The position numbers and the translations under genes were made by a program. DNA of 64,000 nt from JALYJG01 sp033763555 (GTDB lineage Bacteria; Pseudomonadota; Alphaproteobacteria; UBA9219), in the NCBI GenBank assembly GCA_033763555.1, contig JANRKK010000001.1, positions 11,843-75,842 of the forward strand, in the 5' to 3' direction. This document shows, piece after piece, positions 17,818 to 25,210 of the stretch (its first letter is position 1; the number at the start of each line of letters is the position of its first letter). The notes below the pieces were generated by a model that ran no database searches, was not told where the DNA came from, and saw only the letters and a program-made list of their open reading frames with translations.

Positions 17818-18039
17818 TCAATGGCGGGTTTGGTAACGCATATTGTCTTTCATGAGGGCGAAGACGTTTTGCAAACGCTCCTCACAAGACAGGCGGGCGA
17901 CGCGGGCTTCCAGAATGCCTTCAAATTGTTCAAGTGTGCGCAGGATGGCAAACGCATTATCCCGGCCGAAACGCGTTTCGAGATCCGCGAAATCAACTGG
18001 ATAGAGATTCTGACTGACCTGGTCGGTGAAGTTTTTCAT
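17818..18039 (-). CDS. Small unknown protein
   Basis: A 73-residue acidic/helical protein starting MKNFTDQVSQNLYPVDF, with a likely amphipathic helix around AFAILRTLEQFEGILEARVARL. No family is recognised. No clear Shine-Dalgarno precedes the ATG. It is encoded immediately upstream of the 105-residue protein at 17490-17807 and both precede the Yej-type transport genes on the same strand. Codon use looks like that of neighbouring core genes. Confidence 0.45.
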   Translation of the reverse strand: MKNFTDQVSQNLYPVDFADLETRFGRDNAFAILRTLEQFEGILEARVARLSCEERLQNVFALMKDNMRYQTRH

Positions 18040-18072
18040 TCAGCTATCTGTTTTTGATGGTTAATTTCCAGA

Positions 18073-18101
18073 TTCACTGACTACCTTTTTTAGACTATAA
18101 C
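18073..18101 (+). promoter_or_regulatory. Candidate sigma-70-type promoter for the lipoprotein gene
   Basis: TTCACT at 18073-18078 and TATAAC at 18096-18101 are separated by 17 bp, with four and five matches to the -35 and -10 consensus. The predicted transcript would have a leader of about 100 bases before the lipoprotein ATG at 18212. The leader contains the small inverted repeat CTGCGG...CCGCAG. Confidence 0.4.
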
Positions 18102-18211
18102 TTACCTAATACTGGGTGTAAAGCACCAAGTTTGCCTTATTTAGTTTCAAAAAACTGCGGTAAACTGCGATTTCCGCAGCGAAATTGTTTAATGCATATT
18201 GGAGATTGGCG

Positions 18212-18949
18212 ATGAATTTTAAGACCGCAGCCCGCAAAATCACAGCCCAACTGGGCCGTTATGCAGCTGCCTCAACTTTGGCGCTGGCAACGACAGGCTG
18301 CACGAACAGTTTTCAGATGGTGATACCTGGATCCAACGGACCACGAATTTATACCTATACGACATCAACCCAAATTGGCTCTTCTTCATCTGATGACACA
18401 CCTCCTCCGGCTGAAGACTCTGGTGAGTTTTCTTCTGATGTAGAGCCAGCCTACAATCCCAGGATTATTGTTGCTGAACCAATTTATGCCCCAGATCTCA
18501 GATATCCGGATGCCGTATTTTATAATAACTATGGAGTTATCAGCACCTACCCTATTGGCTGGGGCCCCCTTGGCTGGGGAACAGTCCTGGCTCCCATAAA
18601 ATGCCAAGGATGGGGTCCTTTTGGCGTTTGCTATACCCAACCTAAAAGCTGGGAAGTTGAATTCGGCGGCGGACAATTTTGGAATAATGATCCTTGGCGC
18701 GGTGGCCATCGTCCCGGAAAAGGCGGTAGAGATTGGAACCGCGATGGTGTAAGAAATCCTGGAAGAGGCCCCGGAAGAAATCCGGGAAGAGGCAGAGGTG
18801 ACTGGAATAGAGGCGGCGGCGGAGGTCGTATTAACAGAGGCCAACCGGGTGCTGCAGCTCCCCGTATGAGGCCTCCTGCCCCTCAACGGCCACATCAGCA
18901 AGTGAGGCCGAATCCTGGCAATCGGGCCATTCCACGTCCCAAAAGATAA
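18212..18949 (+). CDS. Predicted lipoprotein with Gly/Arg/Asn-rich C-terminus
   Basis: A 245-residue exported protein. The basic N-terminus and hydrophobic stretch end in LALATTGC, a lipobox with Cys30 as the lipidation site. The middle is rich in Tyr, Pro, Gly and Trp (YPIGWGPLGWG). The last 80 residues are low-complexity Gly/Arg/Asn/Pro repeats such as NPGRGPGRNPGRGRG and end in a basic Pro-rich tail. The ATG at 18212 is chosen because GGAG lies seven bases ahead; an earlier ATG at 18185 lacks this. The function is unknown; a basic tail facing the envelope could bind anionic polymers. Confidence 0.7.
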   Translation: MNFKTAARKITAQLGRYAAASTLALATTGCTNSFQMVIPGSNGPRIYTYTTSTQIGSSSSDDTPPPAEDSGEFSSDVEPAYNPRIIVAEPIYAPDLRYPDAVFYNNYGVISTYPIGWGPLGWGTVLAPIKCQGWGPFGVCYTQPKSWEVEFGGGQFWNNDPWRGGHRPGKGGRDWNRDGVRNPGRGPGRNPGRGRGDWNRGGGGGRINRGQPGAAAPRMRPPAPQRPHQQVRPNPGNRAIPRPKR

Positions 18950-18967
18950 AAAGAACTGGATTAAGTT

Positions 18968-19288
18968 TTAAGCGCCGCCAACCTGTTCCTGTGCGGCTTG
19001 GTAGAAGCCTTCCATCTCTTTTTCCAGACGATGGCGGGTCAAAGCAATGCCTTTGGCAAGTAAATCCTTTTCGATTTTTATAACCAACTCGACTTCTCCT
19101 AACCGTGCCATGACGGAATCGACCGCCTGCCCGGCATAGGTTTCAGCGTCCAGGCCTTTAAAGCCCATTTGTTCTGCCGCCCATAGGCCGAACAGACGCG
19201 CCGCGCGGGTGAGGACTTTAAATTCACGCTCCTCATCCATCTCAAACTTTTTTTCAAAAGATTTTTCGCGGCTATCGAATTGGGTCAT
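18968..19288 (-). CDS. F1-ATPase zeta-type inhibitor subunit (DUF1476)
   Basis: A 106-residue helical protein matching the alphaproteobacterial DUF1476 family, whose Paracoccus member is the zeta subunit that blocks ATP hydrolysis by F1F0. The N-terminus FDSREKSFEKKFEMDEE is the inhibitory segment type, followed by the conserved RLFGLWAAEQMG. GAGG precedes the ATG. The gene is not with the F0 genes at 11.5-14 kb but 7 bp behind a ferredoxin gene. The assignment rests on motif similarity. Confidence 0.85.
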   Translation of the reverse strand: MTQFDSREKSFEKKFEMDEEREFKVLTRAARLFGLWAAEQMGFKGLDAETYAGQAVDSVMARLGEVELVIKIEKDLLAKGIALTRHRLEKEMEGFYQAAQEQVGGA

Positions 19289-19295
19289 GAATGCC

Positions 19296-19610
19296 TCATA
19301 TGGAGCCAGCTGCCAGCTTGATCTTCAGCCCATCGAGATTTTTGTTGAAGATAATCTGACAAGCCAGACGTGAATCTTCGGTTACCTCGAACGCGCCATC
19401 CAGCATACCAATTTCTTCCTCATTTGGCTCAGGTATTTTGCTGCGCCAGGCCGGGTCGAGATAAATATGACAGGTCGCGCAGGCACAAGAGCCCCCGCAT
19501 TGCGCCAGAATGGGAATGCCGCCTTCGCGGATAATCTCCATGACGCTCCATTCTTCGGTCGCGAGCAATTCGTGCTCCACGCCTTCGATATCGGTACACA
19601 ATACTTTCAT
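19296..19610 (-). CDS. [2Fe-2S] ferredoxin, adrenodoxin type
   Basis: A 104-residue electron carrier with the ligand pattern C-X5-C-X2-C-X36-C: Cys38, Cys44, Cys47 and Cys84, as in adrenodoxin/FdxB proteins. Such ferredoxins serve iron-sulphur assembly or monooxygenases. It lies between a ferredoxin reductase gene (31 bp upstream) and the zeta inhibitor gene (7 bp downstream) on the same strand, so the reductase is the likely electron donor. No isc or hsc genes are adjacent. Confidence 0.93.
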   Translation of the reverse strand: MKVLCTDIEGVEHELLATEEWSVMEIIREGGIPILAQCGGSCACATCHIYLDPAWRSKIPEPNEEEIGMLDGAFEVTEDSRLACQIIFNKNLDGLKIKLAAGSI

Positions 19611-19641
19611 CTTAATTCACTCACCTTCTGCTGTTGAGAAT

Positions 19642-20685
19642 TCAGGCCGCGTCCGCGACGCCTAGTTTTTCCTGCAGATCGCTGCTGGAAGTCGTGTACT
19701 GGAAGCGGTAGCGCCGATCGGGATGGATATAGGCGAATGCCTTCTTCGCCATCAACGCCGCCTCATGGAAGCCCGACAGGATGAGCTTCATCTTGCCGGG
19801 ATAATTGTTGATATCGCCGATGGCAAAGATCGTCGGCACATTGGTTTCAAAGCTGGCGGTTTCCACCGGGATGAGGTTTTCGTGCAGATTGATGCCAAAA
19901 TTCGCCACGGGGCCGAGCTTCATTGTCAAACCATAAAAGGCCAAAAGATTTTCACAGGGATGATCAAACGCATCCTTGCCGTCTTCCTTCAGCGCAATAC
20001 TGGACAACTGGCCGTCAGCGCCGTTCAGGGTCGTAAGATTGGCGATCTTCAAATCCATTTTGCCTTCGGCAACCAGTGCGCGCATTTTGGAGACTGTATC
20101 CGGCGCAGCACGGAATTCATCGCGGCGATGCACCAGCGTAACGCGCTTGGCAATTGGCTGAAGATTGACAACCCAATCGAGCGCGGAATCACCGCCGCCC
20201 GCGATGACGATGTTCTTACCGCGGAACTGTTCCATCTTCCGTACAGAATAGAACACCGACTTGCCTTCATAGGCTTCAATGCCCTTGATCGGCGGGCGCT
20301 TAGGAACAAAACTGCCGCCGCCCGCAGCGATGACGACGATGGCGGATTCCAGAACCGTGCCACGATCGGTTGTCAGGCGCCATTTGCCTTCAGGTGTTTT
20401 TTCAAGGCTTTCGGCCATTTGACTGAAATGAAAAGTCGGATGGAAGGGCTTGATCTGCTCCAAGAGCTTTTCGGTCAGTTCTGCGCCCGTGCAAACCGGA
20501 ACGGCGGGAATGTCATAAATCGGTTTTTCCGGATAAAGTTCGGCGCATTGACCGCCCGGCTTGTCGAGAATATCGACCAGATGGCATTTGATGTCGTTGA
20601 GGCCAAGCTCAAACACGGCGAACAGGCCGACGGGGCCTGCACCTACAATCACAGCATCTGTCTTTATGACGTTGTTTTCGCTCAT
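19642..20685 (-). CDS. Ferredoxin--NADP+ reductase, thioredoxin-reductase-like
   Basis: A 347-residue flavoprotein of the YumC-type ferredoxin reductase family. The FAD-binding motif VGAGPVGLF is at residues 14-22 and the NADPH-binding motif VIAGGGDSALDW near the middle. Further family marks are KPGGQCAELYPEKPIYDIP and the C-terminal IFAIGDINNYPGK. It lacks the CxxC disulphide of thioredoxin reductases, which supports the ferredoxin assignment. The ferredoxin gene directly downstream is its probable partner. Confidence 0.93.
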   Translation of the reverse strand: MSENNVIKTDAVIVGAGPVGLFAVFELGLNDIKCHLVDILDKPGGQCAELYPEKPIYDIPAVPVCTGAELTEKLLEQIKPFHPTFHFSQMAESLEKTPEGKWRLTTDRGTVLESAIVVIAAGGGSFVPKRPPIKGIEAYEGKSVFYSVRKMEQFRGKNIVIAGGGDSALDWVVNLQPIAKRVTLVHRRDEFRAAPDTVSKMRALVAEGKMDLKIANLTTLNGADGQLSSIALKEDGKDAFDHPCENLLAFYGLTMKLGPVANFGINLHENLIPVETASFETNVPTIFAIGDINNYPGKMKLILSGFHEAALMAKKAFAYIHPDRRYRFQYTTSSSDLQEKLGVADAA

Positions 20686-20757
20686 TTTCCCTGATTTCCA
20701 CTATCGGATGAGGGTCTTAGCGGACTCTGAGCCGCGCTTCAAGACCCGCCTTAAATA

Positions 20758-21543
20758 TCAGGCGCCGCTGTATTTCGCAGGACGCTTGGCAAAATAGGCC
20801 CGTATGGCTTCCTTGAAGTCGAAGGTTCGCGAACAGGCTCCCCAATAGGTATGCTCCAGCCCCAGATGGGTCGTCAAATTCTGCTCATAGGCGCGACCGA
20901 CCAGCATTTTGACAGCGCCAAAGGCACGCGTGGGGCCCGTTGCCAGGCGATCCACCCATGCCAAGGCGGCATCATGCAATTTCTCGTCATCGATGACGCT
21001 GTTCACCAGGCCCCATTTCTCGGCATCCTCGACGCTGAATTCCTCACTGAGCATCAACAGCTCGTTAGCCTTGGCGGCGCCGACCTGACGCGTCAGGAAA
21101 AACGACGCGCCACCATCAGGCGACAGGGCATGCGTAGTGAAATCGCAATTAAATTTGGTGCTGCGTGCCGCCAGCACAAGATCGCTGGCCAGCATAAAAC
21201 TCATCCCCGGCCCGGCAACGCGGCCATTCACGGCGGCCAGAACGGGTTTCTCCATCGCCTGCAATTCACGGATAGCGGAATGGTAAGGCTGAACCATCTG
21301 GTTGGCACGATCCAACGCGCCACCAACATCGCCTGCATACAGGTTCATATCGAGGCCATCCATAAAATGACTGCCCTTGCCCTGAAGCAACACGGCGCGT
21401 ACCGCGCGGTCGGTGGTCACGTTTTTCAAGAGATTGAAAAGCTGCACAGCCATGTCGAAGCTCATGGCATTGCCGCGATCGGGATTGTTGATAGTAATAA
21501 TCAGCGCCTGGCCACGCATTTCCGAAAGGACTTCATTCGCCAT
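20758..21543 (-). CDS. Enoyl-CoA hydratase/isomerase family protein, PaaG-like
   Basis: A 261-residue crotonase-fold enzyme. Oxyanion-hole segments are GKGSHFMDGLDM and VNGRVAGPGMSFMLASDLVLA. The catalytic region reads LSPDGGASFFLTR, with Asp where PaaG-type isomerases have it and no Glu at the first crotonase position, and the C-terminal AYFAKRPAKYSG also recalls PaaG. It therefore more likely isomerises than hydrates an acyl-CoA. The ATG at 21543 has GGGGAG seven bases before it. No phenylacetate genes are near; ferredoxin reductase follows on the same strand. Confidence 0.85.
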   Translation of the reverse strand: MANEVLSEMRGQALIITINNPDRGNAMSFDMAVQLFNLLKNVTTDRAVRAVLLQGKGSHFMDGLDMNLYAGDVGGALDRANQMVQPYHSAIRELQAMEKPVLAAVNGRVAGPGMSFMLASDLVLAARSTKFNCDFTTHALSPDGGASFFLTRQVGAAKANELLMLSEEFSVEDAEKWGLVNSVIDDEKLHDAALAWVDRLATGPTRAFGAVKMLVGRAYEQNLTTHLGLEHTYWGACSRTFDFKEAIRAYFAKRPAKYSGA

Positions 21544-21661
21544 CACGCTTCTCCCCATAAATCAGGGGTTAATCCCCCTGCCCCTTGATTTAAGCTCCAT
21601 CGCATTGATGTGACAAGGGTCATTCGGTTAAACTCAGACTCTTCTGAACAAGGGCAAATCC

Positions 21662-21853
21662 ATGCCTGAAATCAAGCCTGGCGAAGTGATTATCGAATAT
21701 ACACGCGTGGGCAACAGCGTCCGCGTGACCGCCGTGGACGTAGCGACAGGCACGGAGGTGACTTTCCAGGCCCCCTCCAACGCCAGCACGCCGGATTTGC
21801 AGCGCATCGCCATCAACAAGCTGACTTATGTCATGAACAAGCGCAAAAGCTAG
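21662..21853 (+). CDS. Small conserved alphaproteobacterial protein (DUF6898-like)
   Basis: A 63-residue protein, MPEIKPGEVIIEYTRVGNSVRVTAVD at its start, forming a probable small beta sheet, with a basic end. I recall similar short proteins throughout alphaproteobacteria, sometimes mislabelled as enzymes; their role is unknown. AAGGGC precedes the ATG. It is divergent from the PaaG-like gene and upstream of mdh by 71 bp, where the leader carries three TTAA half-sites. Confidence 0.7.
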   Translation: MPEIKPGEVIIEYTRVGNSVRVTAVDVATGTEVTFQAPSNASTPDLQRIAINKLTYVMNKRKS

Positions 21854-21924
21854 GGAATAGCGGCCTTGCCTCAAGGGATGATCGGCGTTAAGCAGGATTA
21901 ACAATTTAACAGCGGGGAATCATC

Positions 21925-22887
21925 ATGGCGCGGAAGAAAATCGCCCTCGTCGGCGCAGGGCAAATCGGCGGAACGCTGGCGCTTCTGGCGGGACAAAAGG
22001 AACTCGGCGATGTCGTTCTGGTGGATGTGGCCGAAGGTATTCCCGAAGGCAAAGCGCTCGACCTTTATCAGACGAGTCCGGTTGAAGGGTTCAACAGCGC
22101 CCTGTCCGGCGGAACGGATTACAGCCTTATTCAGGGTGCCGATGTTGTGATTGTGACGGCGGGCGTACCGCGCAAACCGGGCATGAGCCGTGATGATCTG
22201 ATCGGCATCAATACGGGCATCATCAAGACAGCAGGCGAAGGTATCAAGAAATACGCGCCGAACGCCTTTGTGATTGTCATCACCAATCCGCTGGACGTCA
22301 TGGTTTGGGTCATGCAGCAGGTGACAGGATTCCCGGCCAAGCGCGTGGTCGGCATGGCAGGCGTTTTAGACAGTTCACGCTTCCGCACATTCCTGGCGAT
22401 GGAGTTCAAGGTTTCGGTTGAAGATGTTTATGCCTGCGTCCTTGGCGGCCATGGCGACAGCATGGTGCCGATGGTGCGTTATTCGACCGTAGCGGGCATT
22501 CCTCTGCCCGACCTGATCAAGATGGGCTGGACGACGCAGGATCGCCTCAACGCTATCGTTCAACGTACGCGCGACGGTGGTGCAGAGATCGTCAAGCTGC
22601 TCAAGACCGGGTCGGCTTTCTACGCTCCAGCGGCATCGGCGATTTCAATGGCCGAAAGCTACCTCAAAGATCAGCGGCGCATTCTACCCTGCGCTGTTGC
22701 GCTTAATGGCGAATATGGCGTGAAAGACCTGTATGTTGGCGTTCCGGCCGTGATCGGCGCGAATGGCGTTGAGAAAATCGTCGAGATGCAGCTGAACGCC
22801 GAAGAGAAGGCGATGTTCGATGCGTCCATCAAAGCCGTGCGCGATCTGATGGAAGTCACCAAACCCATTTTGGCCAAAGCCGCTTAA
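21925..22887 (+). CDS. mdh: Malate dehydrogenase
   Basis: A 320-residue NAD-dependent, LDH-like malate dehydrogenase of the TCA cycle. The Rossmann motif VGAGQIGGTLA is at residues 9-19, the adenosine-ribose acidic residue follows at VLVDVAEG, and the catalytic GGHGDSMV histidine lies near residue 176. GGGGA precedes the ATG. In many alphaproteobacteria sucC follows mdh; here a CADD-family gene follows after 18 bp instead. Confidence 0.96.
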   Translation: MARKKIALVGAGQIGGTLALLAGQKELGDVVLVDVAEGIPEGKALDLYQTSPVEGFNSALSGGTDYSLIQGADVVIVTAGVPRKPGMSRDDLIGINTGIIKTAGEGIKKYAPNAFVIVITNPLDVMVWVMQQVTGFPAKRVVGMAGVLDSSRFRTFLAMEFKVSVEDVYACVLGGHGDSMVPMVRYSTVAGIPLPDLIKMGWTTQDRLNAIVQRTRDGGAEIVKLLKTGSAFYAPAASAISMAESYLKDQRRILPCAVALNGEYGVKDLYVGVPAVIGANGVEKIVEMQLNAEEKAMFDASIKAVRDLMEVTKPILAKAA

Positions 22888-22905
22888 CCCGAGGGAGAAA
22901 AAACC

Positions 22906-23568
22906 ATGTCCTTTTCCGCTCAAATCAAGGAAGCCATCCGCGATCTGCATCTCCTGTCGCACCCCTTCTATCAGGCATGGACGGAAGGCAAGCTGACGCA
23001 GGAACAGCTGCAGCATTATGCCGTGCAATATAAGCCGTTCGTTGATGCCTTCCCGCGCTTCGTCAGTGCCCTGCACAGCCAGTGCGAAGACGTGACCGCA
23101 CGCGAGGAAATTCTTGAAAATCTGATGGATGAAGAAGGCAAGACGGGCCGCTCGGCACCGCATCCCCAATTATGGCGCGATTTCATGGAAGGCCTTGGTG
23201 CCAGCGATAAGAATGCAGCCTATGGCGAAGCCGCGTTGAAAACCAAGGAAGCTTTCCTGCGCCTGTGCCGCTCATCCTATGCCGAAGGATTATGCGCTTT
23301 GTACGCCTATGAATATCAGACGCCGGAAATCTCCAAGACCAAGATCGAAGGGCTGAAGAAATTCTATGGCCTGACCGATCCGCGCGTGTTTGAGTTCTTC
23401 ACGGTGCATGAAATCGCCGACATCTATCACGCCAAGACCTGCGAGAAGATGATTGACGCTCTTCCGGCCGACCAGCAGGCTGTAGCCCTGCAAGCCGCCC
23501 GCGAAGCCGCGCAAAGCCTGTGGAGCTTCCTGAGCGAAGCCTATGGCAGCGATATGGCGGCTTGTTGA
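22906..23568 (+). CDS. CADD-family protein, candidate p-aminobenzoate synthase
   Basis: A 220-residue all-helical protein of the TenA/PqqC/haem-oxygenase-like fold, closest by motif to Chlamydia CADD. Chlamydial CADD makes p-aminobenzoate for folate from its own tyrosine using a dinuclear metal site. The residues reported for CADD appear here: donor Tyr22 in HPFYQAW (Chlamydia Tyr27), Lys146 in KTKIEGL (Lys152), and metal ligands Glu76, His86, Glu136, His168, Asp172 and His175. GAGGGAG stands before the ATG. It follows mdh by 18 bp. The equivalences rest on my recollection of the chlamydial sequence. Confidence 0.82.
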   Translation: MSFSAQIKEAIRDLHLLSHPFYQAWTEGKLTQEQLQHYAVQYKPFVDAFPRFVSALHSQCEDVTAREEILENLMDEEGKTGRSAPHPQLWRDFMEGLGASDKNAAYGEAALKTKEAFLRLCRSSYAEGLCALYAYEYQTPEISKTKIEGLKKFYGLTDPRVFEFFTVHEIADIYHAKTCEKMIDALPADQQAVALQAAREAAQSLWSFLSEAYGSDMAAC

Positions 23569-23581
23569 TTAACAAGGCCCT

Positions 23582-24190
23582 TCAGCTACCCGCCCCTGCC
23601 GATCCCAATCCCACAGATTTTGGAGCACAACCAAGGTCGGTCGTTGGCCTAGATGGAGCCTCAATTGCTTGCGCAGGATGCAAACCCACCGGAACAAAGA
23701 TCAGGTAGCCATGCTCGTCCAAGCTGCCTGTGCTTGCAAACCCGTTACGCTCTGCTGCTTTTATGGATTGATGGTTCCCAGGCCTGATAGTCGTCGTAAT
23801 GTCACCTTCAAATTTTATATCTCGAAGATATTGCATTCTAGCTGCATAAAATTTGTTAACCAACCTTCGTCCTCGGTATTCATCAGCAATTTCAGAACCT
23901 GCAAGAAGCGCTTTTTTCCGCCCATGGGTATCACTAAAATCTATTGAGCTTTGACCAATCATTTTATTTCTGTGCCAAAGACCAAACATGACAAAGGAAT
24001 TTGTGCCGATAGTTTGGCTGAAGAGCTTTGCATATGTTTCCGGAGCATCGAGGTCTTGCCCCTCTAAAATCTCCCTGAAATGGTGAGGATCACTCAACCG
24101 TTTGTAATAGTCCCTATAATCGCACCAGTCGTCCGGCGTGATAAGTCTCACTGTGTAGTGAGCATAATTGTTCGGATCATGATCAGTCAC
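23582..24190 (-). CDS. GNAT-family N-acetyltransferase
   Basis: A 202-residue GCN5-type acetyltransferase. The conserved core includes GQSSIDF, the acetyl-CoA-binding segment IADEYRGRRLVNKFY (R/Q-x-x-G-x type) and RPGNHQSIKAAERNGFAS. It is related to RimJ/RimL-like enzymes, but the substrate cannot be told. The start is GTG at 24190. The last 35 residues are low-complexity (Pro, Ala, Gly, Ser) and end 13 bp from the convergent CADD gene. The gene is clearly AT-richer than mdh next to it. Confidence 0.8.
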   Translation of the reverse strand: MTDHDPNNYAHYTVRLITPDDWCDYRDYYKRLSDPHHFREILEGQDLDAPETYAKLFSQTIGTNSFVMFGLWHRNKMIGQSSIDFSDTHGRKKALLAGSEIADEYRGRRLVNKFYAARMQYLRDIKFEGDITTTIRPGNHQSIKAAERNGFASTGSLDEHGYLIFVPVGLHPAQAIEAPSRPTTDLGCAPKSVGLGSAGAGS

Positions 24191-24283
24191 AAACTTATTC
24201 TAGATAGGCGTAGTTTAAAAAGTAAGAATATTTATGGTTAACTATTAGTTGAAAAAATGTAGTTACATAAACGCTTAGACTTT

Positions 24284-25132
24284 CTACCCAAATAACGAAC
24301 TATCCATAATTGTCGCTAAGTCCCGCGCCATCAGCCGAGCGATTTTGTCGCGCTGCTGAGGCTGGCGGAGAATTTTTTCATCCTGTGGATTGGAGAGAAA
24401 ACCTGTCTCCACCAGCATCGACGGCACATCCGGCGAGCGTAACACGGCGAAATTCGCCGCGCGCATCGGCCGTTCCAGCAAGCGCCAGTTGCGGCCCATG
24501 GATTGCACAAAACTGGCTTTGGCATGCTGCGCCGTGTTGCGCGTGTGACGTGCCGTGAGATCAAACAGGATGGCGGTGACTTCTTTGTCCGCCGGGGGCA
24601 AATCCATGCCACCCATCAGATCAGCTTCATTTTCATGGTCGGCCAGCAATCGGGCGAAATCATCTGACGCTTTTTCCGACAAAGTATAAACCGACAAGCC
24701 ACGCGCCGCCGGGTTGGGTGCGCTGTCGGCATGGATAGAGAGAAACAGATCGGCACGCGCCTCGCGCCCCAGCTTCACACGCTCCTGCAACGGCAGAAAT
24801 TCATCTGCATCCCGCGTCAGCTTAGCCGTTATGCCGGGCTGACCCGACAGAGCGGCAGCCATGCGGCGAGCTATATCCAACGTTATGTCTTTTTCCTGCG
24901 TGCCTGTACGGCCGATCGCGCCGGGGTCGCGGCCGCCATGGCCGGGGTCGATCATCAGAAGCCGCGGCGGACGCGGCTTGCGGATAGGAACAGGCGCCGA
25001 GGAAGCCGTTTTGACCTCAGCCGCCAACGCCGGGAGCGGCATGATCCCGCGCAAAGCCATCAACGACGCTGCCATGCTCCAGGACAGGAAGCGGCGGCGG
25101 GTGAGTGAGAATGAGTCCGGTTTGAATGTCAT
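24284..25132 (-). CDS. N-acetylmuramoyl-L-alanine amidase, Tat-exported
   Basis: A 282-residue zinc amidase of the Amidase_3 (AmiA/AmiC) family that cuts the peptide from MurNAc during septum splitting. The N-terminus SLTRRRFLSWSMAAS is a twin-arginine signal, as in E. coli AmiA. The catalytic domain starts near residue 58: IDPGHGGRDPGAIG with a zinc His, SIHADSAPN with another, and a C-terminal VETGFLSNPQDE with the catalytic Glu. The direction is away from the neighbouring glycosyltransferase gene. Confidence 0.93.
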   Translation of the reverse strand: MTFKPDSFSLTRRRFLSWSMAASLMALRGIMPLPALAAEVKTASSAPVPIRKPRPPRLLMIDPGHGGRDPGAIGRTGTQEKDITLDIARRMAAALSGQPGITAKLTRDADEFLPLQERVKLGREARADLFLSIHADSAPNPAARGLSVYTLSEKASDDFARLLADHENEADLMGGMDLPPADKEVTAILFDLTARHTRNTAQHAKASFVQSMGRNWRLLERPMRAANFAVLRSPDVPSMLVETGFLSNPQDEKILRQPQQRDKIARLMARDLATIMDSSLFG

Positions 25133-25210
25133 AGGCGCAAAATTTTGGCGTGATTCGGCAAAGGCTGTTTATACTATATAGGAAGGATTTACCGAACTCT
25201 TAAGGCCCTT

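Noticed and set aside
17490..18039. A single gene broken by a frameshift
   Set aside because: Each frame has its own start and the second a clear GAGG; no homology shows a continuous protein.
21886..21911. Three TTAA half-sites upstream of mdh
   Set aside because: Spacings are six and four bases, not the seven of a CtrA site; such AT motifs occur by chance.
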